Positions 42,670-52,526 are shown, numbered from the stretch's first letter. The stretch: DNA of 53,781 bases from Oscillospiraceae bacterium (GCA_015069195.1 SVJA01000014.1:1-53781), one strand, 5' to 3'. The notes: generated from the sequence alone by a model not told the origin. A program made the numbers and translations.

Positions 42670-43650
42670 TCAAAGCAATTTCTTGCGAAGTTCCTCGGCG
42701 CTGAGAGGTGAGATGTATGTAGGTGCGATGTCAAGCACAGTGAAGCAACCTGATTTGCCTTCCTGATTGAGCTTGTATGCTGCGCGAGCATATGCTACAA
42801 GTACCGATGATGTGAATTCGGGGTTCGAATCAAGTTTAAGGCTGTACTCAATAATATGTGAATGTTCGCCGTTCCAACCTGTTTTGCCGCTTCTGATAAC
42901 TTTTCCGCCGTGGGGGAGTTCGCTGTGGTTGAGTTTCATTTCTTCGGCAGTGATAAAAGTAACTGTTGTGTCGTAATCTGCAAAGTAGTTGGGCATAGTC
43001 TTGATTTCGTTTTCAATCTTAGCAAGGTCTGCGCCTTCTTCTGCAACAACGAAACATTCACGAGTGTGCTTCTGTCTGGTAGTGAGCTCGGGGTTTGAAC
43101 CTGAGCGTACTGCATCAAGTGCTTCCGGTACGGGAACAGTGTACTGGCGGGCATCTATTACTCCTTCAATTCTTCTGATAGCATCAGAGTGACCCTGGCT
43201 TACACCTTTGCCCCAGAAAGTGTAGTCTGCGCCGTCAGGCAATATTGCACCTGCATACATACGGTTTATAGAGAACATTCCGGGATCCCAACCAACTGAA
43301 ATAACACCGACTTTGCCGCTTTTCTTTGCTACGGCATCTACCTTTGCAAAATGCTCGGGAATCTTTGCGTGTGTATCAAAGCTGTCTATAACATTGAAGT
43401 ATTCTGCATATTTCGGTGTTTGAACAGGCAAGTCGGTAGCACTGCCTCCGCAAATAATAAGCACATCAATTTTGTCTTTCATTTTCTCTGCGTCATCTAT
43501 GTGGAGCACGGGAACATTTTCGGATTTGATTTTGAGAGTCTCCGGTGCACGTCTTGTAAATACGGCAACGAGCTCCATTTCATTGTTCTGACGAATTGCA
43601 GCTTCAACACCTCGACCCAAGTTTCCGTAACCTAAAATAGCTATTTTCAT
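42670..43650 (-). CDS. ddh: meso-Diaminopimelate D-dehydrogenase
   Basis: A 326-residue NADPH enzyme making meso-DAP directly from tetrahydrodipicolinate for lysine and peptidoglycan. The Rossmann motif AILGYGNLGRGVE (~3-15) opens the protein; VISVGWDPGMFSINRMYA (~118-135), FWGKGVSQGHSDAIRRI and the RQKHTRECFVV segment match Ddh of Corynebacterium and Clostridia. I start at ATG 43650 behind GAAGGTG; the longer frame has no ribosome site. It is transcribed divergently from ftsQ. Confidence 0.95.
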   Translation of the reverse strand: MKIAILGYGNLGRGVEAAIRQNNEMELVAVFTRRAPETLKIKSENVPVLHIDDAEKMKDKIDVLIICGGSATDLPVQTPKYAEYFNVIDSFDTHAKIPEHFAKVDAVAKKSGKVGVISVGWDPGMFSINRMYAGAILPDGADYTFWGKGVSQGHSDAIRRIEGVIDARQYTVPVPEALDAVRSGSNPELTTRQKHTRECFVVAEEGADLAKIENEIKTMPNYFADYDTTVTFITAEEMKLNHSELPHGGKVIRSGKTGWNGEHSHIIEYSLKLDSNPEFTSSVLVAYARAAYKLNQEGKSGCFTVLDIAPTYISPLSAEELRKKLL

Positions 43651-43729
43651 AAATAAAACACCTTCCTTATGTGGTAAGTTTTTTAACGGAAAAATTATAT
43701 TACAACAAAAAATCCGTGTCAATAAATCC

Positions 43730-43758
43730 TTGCAAACTATTTAAACAGATTGTATAAT
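43730..43758 (+). promoter_or_regulatory. Promoter of the ftsQ-sbpA unit
   Basis: TTGCAA, 17-base spacer, perfect TATAAT, 46 bases before ftsQ. Confidence 0.8.
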
Positions 43759-43804
43759 GTAAAAGTTAAATTTTATTTTGTTTTTTTACTAAGGAGAAAA
43801 GATA

Positions 43805-44749
43805 ATGCCGCGCGGTGTTGGAGAAGATTTTGACAAAAACGATACAGGTATTCGTAGCAGAGATTTTGACGGTGCGGAATTTGATATTGATGATTTTCGC
43901 AAAGGCGGAAGTGTCGATAACCGATTTATTGTGGCACGTAAGAAAAGAAAGAAAAAAATCTTGCTGACGGTATCGATTTGTGTACTGCTTGTTGTTGCGA
44001 CGGTGTTGTTGTTATTATCTCCCGTGTTTGCGGTAAAAGAGTATGATATTCCCGACTTAAAGTTTTATACCGATGATGAGATTGTTTCCGTGATTGATGA
44101 AATCAGCGGAAAGAACGGTCTTGTCGCTGTTTTTCAAAACACATCGTTTGATGAGGCTGACGGATTGCTTCGCCTACGATTGCCGGATGCTGAAAAGAAA
44201 ATTGTATTTAATTGTCCATATATAGAAAGCGTAATGGTGCGTTTTTCGTTCCCAAACAAGATTATTGTAGAAGCTACAGAACGCAAACCGATTTTTTTAA
44301 CGGATTATCACAATACATATTTATATATCGATTCAAGGGGTATCGTGCTGGAGGCTTTTACGGCGGCAACCCGTCCCGACTTCCCGATTGTCAAAGGTCT
44401 TGAAATAACTGATTACAAAATCGGTTGCAGTATTGCAGAGACGGACAATAATAAGATTTTCATTGCGATGAAGCTTTGTAATTCGCTTTCTGTAATGGGA
44501 ATTCTGGAAAATAATATTGATATTATAGATGTGTCGGATTATAATGATATTTGGATGTTTTGTGCTCCGTCGCTGTCCGTGAAGTTCGGTAATGCAGACG
44601 GATTGGAGATGAAAGTGTCCAAGCTAAAAGGCATTTTTGAAGCAGGCTATGACGGAAAGACTGAGGGAGAACTTGATTTGTATTCGGGAAAAAATCCGGT
44701 ACTGAAACCTACGGTGTCAGAGGAGAAACCGCCTGCAGAAGAGGAGTAA
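43805..44749 (+). CDS. ftsQ: Cell division protein FtsQ/DivIB
   Basis: A 314-residue bitopic protein. A ~45-residue acidic then basic cytoplasmic N-terminus (ARKKRKKK) is followed by one membrane helix (~48-75). A POTRA domain (VKEYDIPDLKFYTDDEIV ... VSFPNKIIVEATERKP type, here VRFSFPNKIIVEATERKP) and the FtsQ β-domain follow, and an acidic Pro/Glu tail ends the protein. It links the divisome scaffold FtsB/FtsL to septal synthesis. It leads the ftsQ-sbpA-ftsA-ftsZ cluster; AAGGAG precedes the start. Confidence 0.9.
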   Translation: MPRGVGEDFDKNDTGIRSRDFDGAEFDIDDFRKGGSVDNRFIVARKKRKKKILLTVSICVLLVVATVLLLLSPVFAVKEYDIPDLKFYTDDEIVSVIDEISGKNGLVAVFQNTSFDEADGLLRLRLPDAEKKIVFNCPYIESVMVRFSFPNKIIVEATERKPIFLTDYHNTYLYIDSRGIVLEAFTAATRPDFPIVKGLEITDYKIGCSIAETDNNKIFIAMKLCNSLSVMGILENNIDIIDVSDYNDIWMFCAPSLSVKFGNADGLEMKVSKLKGIFEAGYDGKTEGELDLYSGKNPVLKPTVSEEKPPAEEE

Positions 44750-44755
44750 CGAAAA

Positions 44756-45133
44756 ATGATTCCGATATTTGGTTTGATAATCGGTCTTGTGGTCGGACTT
44801 GCAGTGCCGTACAGTATTCCCGCGGGATATTCCGTATATGTTGCGGTTGTTATACTTACATTGCTTGATTCGGTTCTCGGCGGTACAGTTGCTGTGTATC
44901 AGGGACGTTTTGATTTGAAAATATTTATTTCAGGATTCTTCGGAAATGTTGCGGTGGCGTTGGCACTTGCTTTTATCGGAGAACAGATGGATGTTCCTCT
45001 GTATCTTGCGGCTGTGTTTGCTTTCGGTAACAGATTGTTTGATAACTTTTCTACCGTTCGACGTCTTATTTCAGCAGAACACGAAAAGAGAAAGGCTCTC
45101 AAGGAGTCGCAAAAGGCGGAGAAAGAAAACTAA
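44756..45133 (+). CDS. sbpA: Small basic protein SbpA (DUF1290)
   Basis: A 125-residue membrane protein with three hydrophobic helices and the DUF1290 core IPAGYSVYVAVVILTLLDSVLGG (~20-42) plus FGNRLFDNFSTVRR near the C-terminus. It is found next to ftsQ or ftsZ in Gram-positives; the role is unclear. It starts six bases after ftsQ. It ends with a basic/acidic helical tail. Confidence 0.9.
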   Translation: MIPIFGLIIGLVVGLAVPYSIPAGYSVYVAVVILTLLDSVLGGTVAVYQGRFDLKIFISGFFGNVAVALALAFIGEQMDVPLYLAAVFAFGNRLFDNFSTVRRLISAEHEKRKALKESQKAEKEN

Positions 45134-45199
45134 GAGTATTGACGTGATTTCACATTACGGTGTTTATAAGAGATTTGTATTTGTAAAGGATGTTGTATT

Positions 45200-46525
45200 A
45201 TGAGTAAAGGTATATCGGTAATAGATATCGGAACAACAGGTGTCAGAGTTCTTGTAGCGAAGATTGCTGAAGGCAGATCACCGCAGATTATTGCAAAAGC
45301 TGATGTTGTTTGCAAAAATGCGGTTAAAAATATGACTATAGAGAACACAGAAGCCGTTTCTTCTGCTATTGAGAAGGCTTTGAGAAGAATAAAAGATCAG
45401 ACAGGACTTATTATAAAGTCTGCTTATTTCGGTATAAGCGGTGATAAGATAAGCTTTATGCCAAACAGTGATGCCATTACTGTAAATGACGATCATTCGG
45501 AAGATGCAGAGGAAAATATAGTTACAGGTAGAACTATCGGTACACTTCTTGACAGAATTGCTTCTGTGGATTTGTATGCGGACGAGATGCTTATAGATGT
45601 GCTTCCGAGACAGTTTTATGTTTCATATGATGACGGTACAAATGATGCCAAGGTCAGCGATCCCACAGGTCTTAATTGCTCAAAGATTCGTGCGGATGCC
45701 GATATTATAATCGGAAAAGGCGATTATATGGATATCGTGAAAAGATGTGCGGAGGGTGCCGGAATAGAAGTTGACGGATTTGTTCCTTATGTATTTACAG
45801 TGCCTTATATTGTTCCCGATGATATGAAAGATTACTTTTCCGAAAAATCGGACAAGAGTGTTTTGGTTATCGATATCGGCGGCGGTATAACAGAATATGC
45901 ACTTTATTACAAAGGTGCGCCGTATACGGTAGGTGCTTTGCCGGTAGGTGGTCTTAATCTTACGAATGACCTTGCTGTAGTACTTAATATCACACCGAGC
46001 GATGCAGAGCAGATAAAACTTGATTATCCTCTTGCCGATGATGCGTTGGTAACCAATGATATAGATGTTGAGTTAAGTCCCATAGATGCGGCTGAGAAGG
46101 AAATTGTAAAGGTTTCGTATATAGTTCAGATAATGAAGGCGCGTATCGAAAGTATACTTGATAATGTTGCTGCAGAACTTGAGGACGAAGGCATAATGTC
46201 ATCATTGATAGACACCGTGATACTTACAGGTGACGGCATAAATAATTTCAAAGGTCTCGACGGTGTGTGCGAATCCGTGATCGGTAAAGTTCCGTCGGTT
46301 ATTGATACTGCTAGATACACCGGCATGAAGTCTTCATATGCTTATGCAGGCGGTATGGTAAGGTATATGGCGCAACAACTCAGATACGGTCGTAAACCGT
46401 CTAAGATTGCACGTGAGTATCAGCAACCACAGGAAACCGCACCCGAAACAAAAAAAGGCAAGGTTGATTTTGTTCAGAATATAAAGACGAAATTCAAAAA
46501 TATGATAGATTCATTTAAAGATTGA
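45200..46525 (+). CDS. ftsA: Cell division protein FtsA
   Basis: A 441-residue actin-like ATPase tethering FtsZ to the membrane. Phosphate 1 motif SVIDIGTTGVRVLV (~6-19), the FtsA-specific 1C subdomain (~85-165), phosphate 2 LVIDIGGGITEYALY (~217-231), adenosine motif LTGDGINNFKGL (~333-344), and a C-terminal amphipathic helix (FVQNIKTKFKNMIDSF) preceded by a Pro/Gln/Lys linker. A weak promoter-like TTGACG/TTTATA pair lies at 45139-45168 upstream. Confidence 0.93.
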   Translation: MSKGISVIDIGTTGVRVLVAKIAEGRSPQIIAKADVVCKNAVKNMTIENTEAVSSAIEKALRRIKDQTGLIIKSAYFGISGDKISFMPNSDAITVNDDHSEDAEENIVTGRTIGTLLDRIASVDLYADEMLIDVLPRQFYVSYDDGTNDAKVSDPTGLNCSKIRADADIIIGKGDYMDIVKRCAEGAGIEVDGFVPYVFTVPYIVPDDMKDYFSEKSDKSVLVIDIGGGITEYALYYKGAPYTVGALPVGGLNLTNDLAVVLNITPSDAEQIKLDYPLADDALVTNDIDVELSPIDAAEKEIVKVSYIVQIMKARIESILDNVAAELEDEGIMSSLIDTVILTGDGINNFKGLDGVCESVIGKVPSVIDTARYTGMKSSYAYAGGMVRYMAQQLRYGRKPSKIAREYQQPQETAPETKKGKVDFVQNIKTKFKNMIDSFKD

Positions 46526-46551
46526 CATAAAATTACAATTAGTTGTATAAT
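46522..46551 (+). promoter_or_regulatory. Strong sigma-A promoter of ftsZ
   Basis: Perfect TTGACA and TATAAT hexamers with an 18-base spacer; the -35 overlaps the ftsA stop codon. It gives ftsZ its own transcript with a ~93-nt leader containing a small CTAAAA/TTTTAG hairpin. Confidence 0.85.
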
Positions 46552-46650
46552 AAGCAAAATAGTGTGCCTAAAAGGTTTATCGTGTTTTAGACATGCTGTT
46601 TCTTATAAATTGGAATATTTTTTCTTTTTTTACTAAGGAGGTTTTTTAAG

Positions 46651-47766
46651 TTGGGTATTGAGTACGATAACGAAGAAGGCAAAAATGCAAAATTGATGGT
46701 CATCGGTGTCGGTGGCGGCGGAAATAATGCAGTTGACAGAATGATTGAGTCAGGTGTTACAGGTGTAGAGTTTGTTGCTATGAATACAGACAAGCTCGTT
46801 CTTTTGAAGAGCAAAGCTCCTGTTAAACTCCAGCTCGGCGAAAAACTTACAAAAGGTCTCGGCGCAGGTGCAAACCCTGAGATAGGTGAGAAAGCTGCTC
46901 TTGAGAGCCAGGAGGAGATTGAGGCTGCACTTAAGGGTGTAGAGATGGTATTCATCACATCCGGTATGGGTGGCGGAACAGGTACAGGTGCTGCTCCTGT
47001 TGTAGCTCAGATTGCTCAGTCTATGGGTATTCTTACAGTAGGCGTAGTTACAAAGCCGTTCACATTCGAGGGCAGAAGAAAGATGTCTGCAGCTCTTAAG
47101 GGTATCGAAAAGTTAAAAGCAAATGTAGACTCACTTGTTATTGTTCCCAATGACAACGTTCTCAATATTGTTGATGACAAGAGCTCTGTTGCTAATGCAT
47201 TCAAATTGGTTGACGAAGTTCTTTCACAGGCAGTTATCGGTATCATCGAGATAATCACACGTGTAGGCGACATCAATATCGACTTTGCTGACGTTAAGAC
47301 AGTTATGACAAAGCGCGGTATTGTACATATGGGTGTTGGTCGTGCTTCCGGTAAGAACCGTTGTGACGACGCTCTCGAGAAAGCTATCCAGAACCCGTTG
47401 CTTGAGACTACAATCGAGGGTGCTACTGCTGTTATCGTTAACTACTACGGTGACAACATCCAGATGCTCGAGATGAACGCTTGTTCAGGTTCCGTAGAGG
47501 ATAAGGTAGATCCCGACGCTCTCATCATCACAGGTATGAAGAATGCCGGAGAAGAGATGAATGACGAGGTTCAGGTAACTGTTATCGCAACAGGTTTTGT
47601 TGATGAGTCTGCTGCAGAGGATAACGGAATGTTCGGTGTTGCAAACAGCACTGTTTCCACAGATGCTCCTGCTGATGATGTTATTTCGTTCAACAGAACA
47701 GCACACACACCGACTCGTACTGAAAGAGACGGATTTGATATTCCTCCCTTCCTTAGAAAAAGATAA
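46651..47766 (+). CDS. ftsZ: Cell division GTPase FtsZ
   Basis: A 371-residue tubulin homologue forming the division ring. It starts with TTG at 46651 behind AAGGAGG. The GTPase motif regions read [19 protein letters not shown] (~15-33), [24 protein letters not shown] (tubulin signature, ~101-119), and [11 protein letters not shown] (synergy loop region). A ~40-residue linker leads to the FtsA-binding tail [14 protein letters not shown]. Codon bias indicates high expression. Confidence 0.98.
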   Translation: MGIEYDNEEGKNAKLMVIGVGGGGNNAVDRMIESGVTGVEFVAMNTDKLVLLKSKAPVKLQLGEKLTKGLGAGANPEIGEKAALESQEEIEAALKGVEMVFITSGMGGGTGTGAAPVVAQIAQSMGILTVGVVTKPFTFEGRRKMSAALKGIEKLKANVDSLVIVPNDNVLNIVDDKSSVANAFKLVDEVLSQAVIGIIEIITRVGDINIDFADVKTVMTKRGIVHMGVGRASGKNRCDDALEKAIQNPLLETTIEGATAVIVNYYGDNIQMLEMNACSGSVEDKVDPDALIITGMKNAGEEMNDEVQVTVIATGFVDESAAEDNGMFGVANSTVSTDAPADDVISFNRTAHTPTRTERDGFDIPPFLRKR

Positions 47767-47797
47767 TAATTTTTTATAAAATAATAAGTTTGTTAAT

Positions 47798-47839
47798 AAG
47801 CCGCGGCGTACATATCGTAAGAGCGCCGTGGCTTGTTTT
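47798..47839 (+). terminator. Intrinsic terminator after ftsZ
   Basis: AAGCCGCGGCG pairs with CGCCGTGGCTT (11 positions, one wobble), followed by GTTTTAT. Confidence 0.8.
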
Positions 47840-47862
47840 ATATAAAAAATATATGATATAAT
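47833..47862 (+). promoter_or_regulatory. Candidate promoter of addA
   Basis: TTGTTT, 18-base spacer, perfect TATAAT, 30 bases before addA and overlapping the ftsZ terminator tail. Confidence 0.55.
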
Positions 47863-47891
47863 CCAATAAGAATTATTTGGTGGGTGTTAGC

Positions 47892-50800
47892 ATGAAATGG
47901 ACTGACGAACAACAACAGGTTATAGATGCGAGAAATTCGAATTTGCTTGTGGCTGCTGCCGCAGGTTCAGGAAAGACTGCTGTTTTGGTTGAACGACTGG
48001 TAGGTCGTGTTGTTCCGAATTGCGAGGATTTCAAAAAAGAGGATTATACCGATATTGACCGTATGCTCGTAGTTACATTTACACGCGATGCAGCATTGGA
48101 GCTTCGTGAGCGCGTTGATAAAGTTCTTGATAAAAAACTTTCGGAATGTAATTCCGAAAAGATTGCTGGAATATTGAGTCGCCAGAAAACACTGTTGTCA
48201 AAATCATTCATATCGACTATTGACGCATTTTGTATGGATGTTGTGAAACAGAATTTTATTCAGTGCGGAATTGATTCGTTGTTTGCGATAGGAAGCGGTC
48301 CTGAACTTGATTTGCTTGCCGATGACATTCTCAGTGATATATTGGAGAATTATTACAAAGAAAAGTCGCCTGCGTTTCTGAGGGTGGCGAATACATATTC
48401 AGATAAGGTAAATGACACATCTCTTAAGGCTACTATACTGAAAGTGTATAACTTTGCCCAGAATGATGTGAATCCGACGGCATGGATAGAAAATCAAAAG
48501 GAAATTTATTCGTGTGAGGAAGATTTTGATTTTTGGAGTTCGGTATGGGGAAAAGGGCTTCGTGAGTATTACGGTGACTTTATATTATCTGTGTACGAGG
48601 AGTATCTTGAACTTCAAAAGATGTGCACAGAAAACGGTATTACAGGATACCAAAAAAGTATAGATGCAGAAACCGCCGCTTTTGAACGAATTGTGAGTTT
48701 AATTAGAGACGGCAACATAGAAGATGCTACCGCAGTTACTTCCGCCGAAATATTTGCAAAATCCATAGGTCGCATAAGCGGAGAAAATAAAAGTGTTTAC
48801 AGTGTAACGGTGAGTGAAAGACGTGCAAAAGTAAAGGAAAGTTTTGAAAGTCTGTACAATTTACTTTTTGACGGTTCGTCTCCTCGCGAACAGATGAAAC
48901 TTTTGAGCGGGGATATCAGATGTATCTGTGAGATTGTAGGCGAGTTTCAAAAAAAATTACTTGAGGAAAAGGCTTCTCGACGGATTTATTCATTTAATGA
49001 TATTGCTCATTTTGCGCTGGATTTGCTTGTTAAGGACTGCAGAAAAGAGGGGAAAGGATTTGTTCCCACTGACATTGCTCTGCGTTACCAAAAACAATTT
49101 GACGAGATTTATATAGACGAGTATCAGGATACAAGTATCATACAAGAAATATTGTTAAATTCCGTTTCAGGTAAAGGGTGCGGTGCGAAAAATATCTTTA
49201 TGGTCGGAGATATAAAGCAGAGTATTTACGGTTTTCGTCATGCCTGCCCTGAATTTTTTCTTGAAAAATATAATTCGTATGAGGAACGTGAGTGCGACAA
49301 CAGACTCATTTGCCTTTACATGAATTTCAGAAGCCGTAAAAACGTTGTAGGCGGAGTAAATGCTGTGTTCTCCAAGATTATGACACAGAAGACAGCCGAG
49401 ATGGATTACACGGAAAATGAATATCTCAATTACGGTGCGACTTATTATGATGACGATGAAGAATCCGAAAAAATGAGTTCGGAAAAGTGCGAGATAGTGT
49501 TGTTGGGTAAAAGTTTGCGCGGTGATGACTCCGAGTATAACAAAGTTGACAGTGCAACGTTGGAGGCTCGGTATATAGCCGGAAGAATCATTGAAATGAT
49601 GTCTTCTGGATACAAGGTGTTAGATAAGTCGGGAAAAATGCGCCCCGTAAAATACAGTGATTTTGCAATACTTATGCGAAATGCGGCAACGGATGCACCG
49701 AAGTTTGCAGAGGTTTTTGATTTATACGGTATTCCTGTTTTTGCCCCTGCGAAAAAGAGCTTTTACAGTAATTCGGAGATTGCGACAGTTTTGTCGTTTT
49801 TGAAAATTATTGATAATCCTCATCAGGATATTCCGCTTATGTCGGTTATGCGTTCTCCGTTATTTTATTTTACGGACGAGGACATTGCTTTGATAAAAAT
49901 TAAAAATAAATACGGAGACCTTTATGACTCGTGCAAATTTTTTGTAAAGAGTCATTACGAAGATACGCAGTTGCAATCGTTAAAAGGCAGAATCGAAAGC
50001 TTTTTTGCCCGTTTGAATGAACTCAGAGGTCTTTCAGAAATGATATCCGTATATGAACTTATATGGATAATCGTAAACGAAAATGATTTCTACGAAAAAC
50101 TGGGTATACACGAAAACGGAGATGTGAGACAGGCAAATATACGAATGTTGCTTGACACTGCAGATGGTTTTGAAAGTAGCGGAAACAGCGGCCTTTTCGC
50201 GTTTATCAGAAATATTCAGCGTCTTGAGGATGAAAACAAAGCCATAGAAGAGGCGTCCGTCTGCAGTGAAGCTGCCGATGTTGTCAGAATAAAGACTATT
50301 CATAAAAGTAAAGGTCTTGAGTTTCCGGTAGTATTTCTTGCAAATATTGATAAAGGATTCAGCAGTAAGGACAAATACACCGAGAAAAAAACAAAAACAT
50401 TGTTGCTTCACAGAAAATACGGAATAAACCCGCTTTGTTACGAAAAGGGAAGTTACGTGGCTGTTACATATCCTTCCGTTATGAGAAACGTAACAGAGAT
50501 TATGCAGAAAAAAGAACTTTTGGCAGAGGAAATGCGACTTCTTTACGTAGCGCTGACGAGAGCGAGAGAAAAGTTTATCGCAGTAGGCATCGGAGACGAA
50601 AGTGAAATCGATATTAATGCTGCCTGCAAGATGCAAAGTAATACATTCGGCGTATTAAATAACGCTTCTTATAAGTATTGGCTTGTTATGTCGAGCTGCG
50701 AGTCCGATTGTTGGGAAAACTTGTTTGTCACCAGAGAAAATGCTTTTAAATATCCTGACGAAATGACAGAGAAATACGGAAAAGCTGACTTGATTTCACA

Positions 50801-51554
50801 CGGTGAAATTGGTACAACGGACGAAATTAGTACGAATATCAGAGATGAGGTTGTAACTGTATCAGGTGATGCTTACGTTATACCCGTGAAAATATCAGTT
50901 TCCGACATAAAGCGTATTCATGCAGCGAAGGATGACGAGGAAGGTATTGCTGATCTGTTTATTAAAAAACAGGGCGTCACATTGAAAAAGATCGTTCGAG
51001 GTAAGGATTCGGTAAAGAAACGAAGTTTTACACCCTCGGAAAAAGGAACGCTTGCCCATACCTGTCTGCAACTGTTTGATTTTGAAAAGTGCAGAAATAT
51101 TTCGGATTATGACAGCGCGGAAAAATATGTCGGAGAATTTTTGCAGGAAATGGTTTCAAAGGATGTTTTCGACAATGATGAAGCGGATGCCGTTGAAAAA
51201 AGGATTCTGGTGAATTTTATTATGTCTGATATAGGTAAGCGAATTTTCAATGCGGAAAAAGTTTACCGTGAGACACCGTTTACTGTTCGTATGAAATGGT
51301 GCGAAATAAGCGGTGAAAAAGGCGGGCTTGACGGCAATGAATATGTTTCTGTACAAGGCGTAATAGATTGCTTTATCGTGGAAAATGACGGTTGTATCGT
51401 GATTGATTACAAGACTGATTACTTAAAACCTGAAAATGCGGCGGCAGTAGATGAAGCATATAAGGTTCAGATTAAATGTTACAGTGATGCGATTGAGAAA
51501 ATTACCGGTAAAAAGGTAAAAGAATCAAAGATTGTATATCTGAGAAACCTGTAA
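47892..51554 (+). CDS. addA: ATP-dependent helicase/nuclease subunit A
   Basis: A 1220-residue UvrD/RecB-type helicase-nuclease for double-strand break resection. Q-motif and Walker A: WTDEQQQVIDA ... LLVAAAAGSGKTAVLVERL (~14-32); motif Ia VVTFTRDAALELRERV; motif II IDEYQDTS; motif III MVGDIKQSIYGFR; motif V RIKTIHKSKGLEFPVVF; motif VI RLLYVALTRAREKFIAVG. The C-terminal RecB-family nuclease has IVIDYKTDYL with the D-x-K catalytic pair. I start at ATG 47892 with GGTGGG about seven bases upstream; the TTG at 47877 is less likely. addB, usually adjacent, is not in the window. Confidence 0.96.
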   Translation: MKWTDEQQQVIDARNSNLLVAAAAGSGKTAVLVERLVGRVVPNCEDFKKEDYTDIDRMLVVTFTRDAALELRERVDKVLDKKLSECNSEKIAGILSRQKTLLSKSFISTIDAFCMDVVKQNFIQCGIDSLFAIGSGPELDLLADDILSDILENYYKEKSPAFLRVANTYSDKVNDTSLKATILKVYNFAQNDVNPTAWIENQKEIYSCEEDFDFWSSVWGKGLREYYGDFILSVYEEYLELQKMCTENGITGYQKSIDAETAAFERIVSLIRDGNIEDATAVTSAEIFAKSIGRISGENKSVYSVTVSERRAKVKESFESLYNLLFDGSSPREQMKLLSGDIRCICEIVGEFQKKLLEEKASRRIYSFNDIAHFALDLLVKDCRKEGKGFVPTDIALRYQKQFDEIYIDEYQDTSIIQEILLNSVSGKGCGAKNIFMVGDIKQSIYGFRHACPEFFLEKYNSYEERECDNRLICLYMNFRSRKNVVGGVNAVFSKIMTQKTAEMDYTENEYLNYGATYYDDDEESEKMSSEKCEIVLLGKSLRGDDSEYNKVDSATLEARYIAGRIIEMMSSGYKVLDKSGKMRPVKYSDFAILMRNAATDAPKFAEVFDLYGIPVFAPAKKSFYSNSEIATVLSFLKIIDNPHQDIPLMSVMRSPLFYFTDEDIALIKIKNKYGDLYDSCKFFVKSHYEDTQLQSLKGRIESFFARLNELRGLSEMISVYELIWIIVNENDFYEKLGIHENGDVRQANIRMLLDTADGFESSGNSGLFAFIRNIQRLEDENKAIEEASVCSEAADVVRIKTIHKSKGLEFPVVFLANIDKGFSSKDKYTEKKTKTLLLHRKYGINPLCYEKGSYVAVTYPSVMRNVTEIMQKKELLAEEMRLLYVALTRAREKFIAVGIGDESEIDINAACKMQSNTFGVLNNASYKYWLVMSSCESDCWENLFVTRENAFKYPDEMTEKYGKADLISHGEIGTTDEISTNIRDEVVTVSGDAYVIPVKISVSDIKRIHAAKDDEEGIADLFIKKQGVTLKKIVRGKDSVKKRSFTPSEKGTLAHTCLQLFDFEKCRNISDYDSAEKYVGEFLQEMVSKDVFDNDEADAVEKRILVNFIMSDIGKRIFNAEKVYRETPFTVRMKWCEISGEKGGLDGNEYVSVQGVIDCFIVENDGCIVIDYKTDYLKPENAAAVDEAYKVQIKCYSDAIEKITGKKVKESKIVYLRNL

Positions 51555-51567
51555 TGTTAAATTTGTG

Positions 51568-51596
51568 TTGAATAAAATTCCGAAGTATGCTTTAAT
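51568..51596 (+). promoter_or_regulatory. Candidate promoter of ppa
   Basis: TTGAAT, 17-base spacer, TTTAAT, about 32 bases before ppa and just after the addA stop. Confidence 0.5.
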
Positions 51597-51628
51597 AGAA
51601 AGGCAAAAAATTTAGGAGGTTCCTGAAA

Positions 51629-52144
51629 ATGCATATAGTAGAGGCTATTATCGAAATTCCTATGGGAAGTCGAAACAAATATGAGGTAAATCACAGAACA
51701 GGAAAGATAAAGCTCGACCGAGTTTTGTATTCTGCTGCATACTATCCGGTAGAGTACGGTTATATAGACAACACTCTTTCTCTTGACGGAGACCAGCTTG
51801 ATATATTGGTATTCACAACTGCAGGTACATTCCCCGGATGCTACATGGATTGTAAGATTATCGGCGGTATGGACATGATCGACAGCGGTGAGGAAGATAC
51901 TAAAATCATTGCGGTAAATGCCCATGACCCGAGATATATGGATATGAGTTGTCTTGCGGATATTGCTCCGCACTATCTTAAGGAGCTTCAGAATTTCTTC
52001 TCAACTTACAAATCTCTTCAGCATCAGGTGACAGAGGTTATAGGTTTCTTTGATGAAGAAGAAGCTTGGAAGAGAATCTGTCAGTCCAGAGAGCGTTACC
52101 TTAACTGGCTTAATGGTGATACAGAGATAAAGAGCAATTTGTGA
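51629..52144 (+). CDS. ppa: Inorganic pyrophosphatase, family I
   Basis: A 171-residue soluble pyrophosphatase. The conserved active-site elements are IEIPMGSRNKYEV (Lys/Glu), YPVEYGYIDNTLSLDGDQLDILV with the metal-binding DxxxxD pattern (~48-68), then DTKIIAVNAHDPRY and a C-terminal YKSL segment. It pulls biosynthetic reactions forward by hydrolysing PPi. GGAGGT precedes the start. Confidence 0.96.
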   Translation: MHIVEAIIEIPMGSRNKYEVNHRTGKIKLDRVLYSAAYYPVEYGYIDNTLSLDGDQLDILVFTTAGTFPGCYMDCKIIGGMDMIDSGEEDTKIIAVNAHDPRYMDMSCLADIAPHYLKELQNFFSTYKSLQHQVTEVIGFFDEEEAWKRICQSRERYLNWLNGDTEIKSNL

Positions 52145-52167
52145 TAGTGTCTTATGAGTGAGATTTG

Positions 52168-52198
52168 CCGCCGCAGCCCGACAGGACTGCGGCGGTTT
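52168..52198 (+). terminator. Intrinsic terminator after ppa
   Basis: CCGCCGCAG and CTGCGGCGG form a perfect 9-bp GC stem, followed by a short TTT. Confidence 0.8.
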
Positions 52199-52226
52199 GA
52201 TATAGAAGCGGTGGTTGTGATTAATT

Positions 52227-52526
52227 ATGAAAAATATAGTTTTAAGCGCTGACGGTGAAAGGAAAGTCTATTCTGTCCCGGAAGCTGTTGCAGATTATCT
52301 GTATGAATACTGTATGGATTTTGATAAGTGGTTGTGGAGCAGTCCTGATGCGAAGAAATATTGAACTCGCCACGGAGTTTGCTATACCGAGGAAGATTTT
52401 ATCGAATATCTGAACACATGGATTTTCCCTGAGCAAAAATCTGTTCTTGTTGAAAATTTGGGGTGGATTGATTTTAAAACTGAATTGCCGGAACCGTACA
52501 CAGATTGTCCGCGGTTTAATTTTTAA
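52227..52526 (+). pseudogene. Small unknown gene interrupted by an in-frame TGA
   Basis: ATG 52227 opens 45 codons ending KKY at TGA 52362-52364, and the same frame continues for 53 more coding-like codons (TRHGVCYTEEDFIEYLNTWI ... CPRFNF) to TAA 52524-52526. Both halves have uniform codon use and similar aromatic/acidic composition, so I read this as one ~99-residue protein broken by a point change, for example CGA (Arg) to TGA. I recognise no family; the size and acidity would suit a small immunity-type or adaptor protein, which is speculation. Sequencing error or strain polymorphism is possible. It precedes the propeller-like gene on the same strand. Confidence 0.7.

Noticed and set aside
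42800-42850. GGTTCGAATC resembling a tRNA T-loop
   Set aside because: It lies in coding sequence of ddh and no anticodon arm or acceptor stem can be drawn.
52355-52395. Selenocysteine or tryptophan read-through at TGA 52362
   Set aside because: Only a 5-bp hairpin follows, no redox-type context surrounds the codon, no Sec genes are seen, and other genes in the window use TGA as a normal stop.
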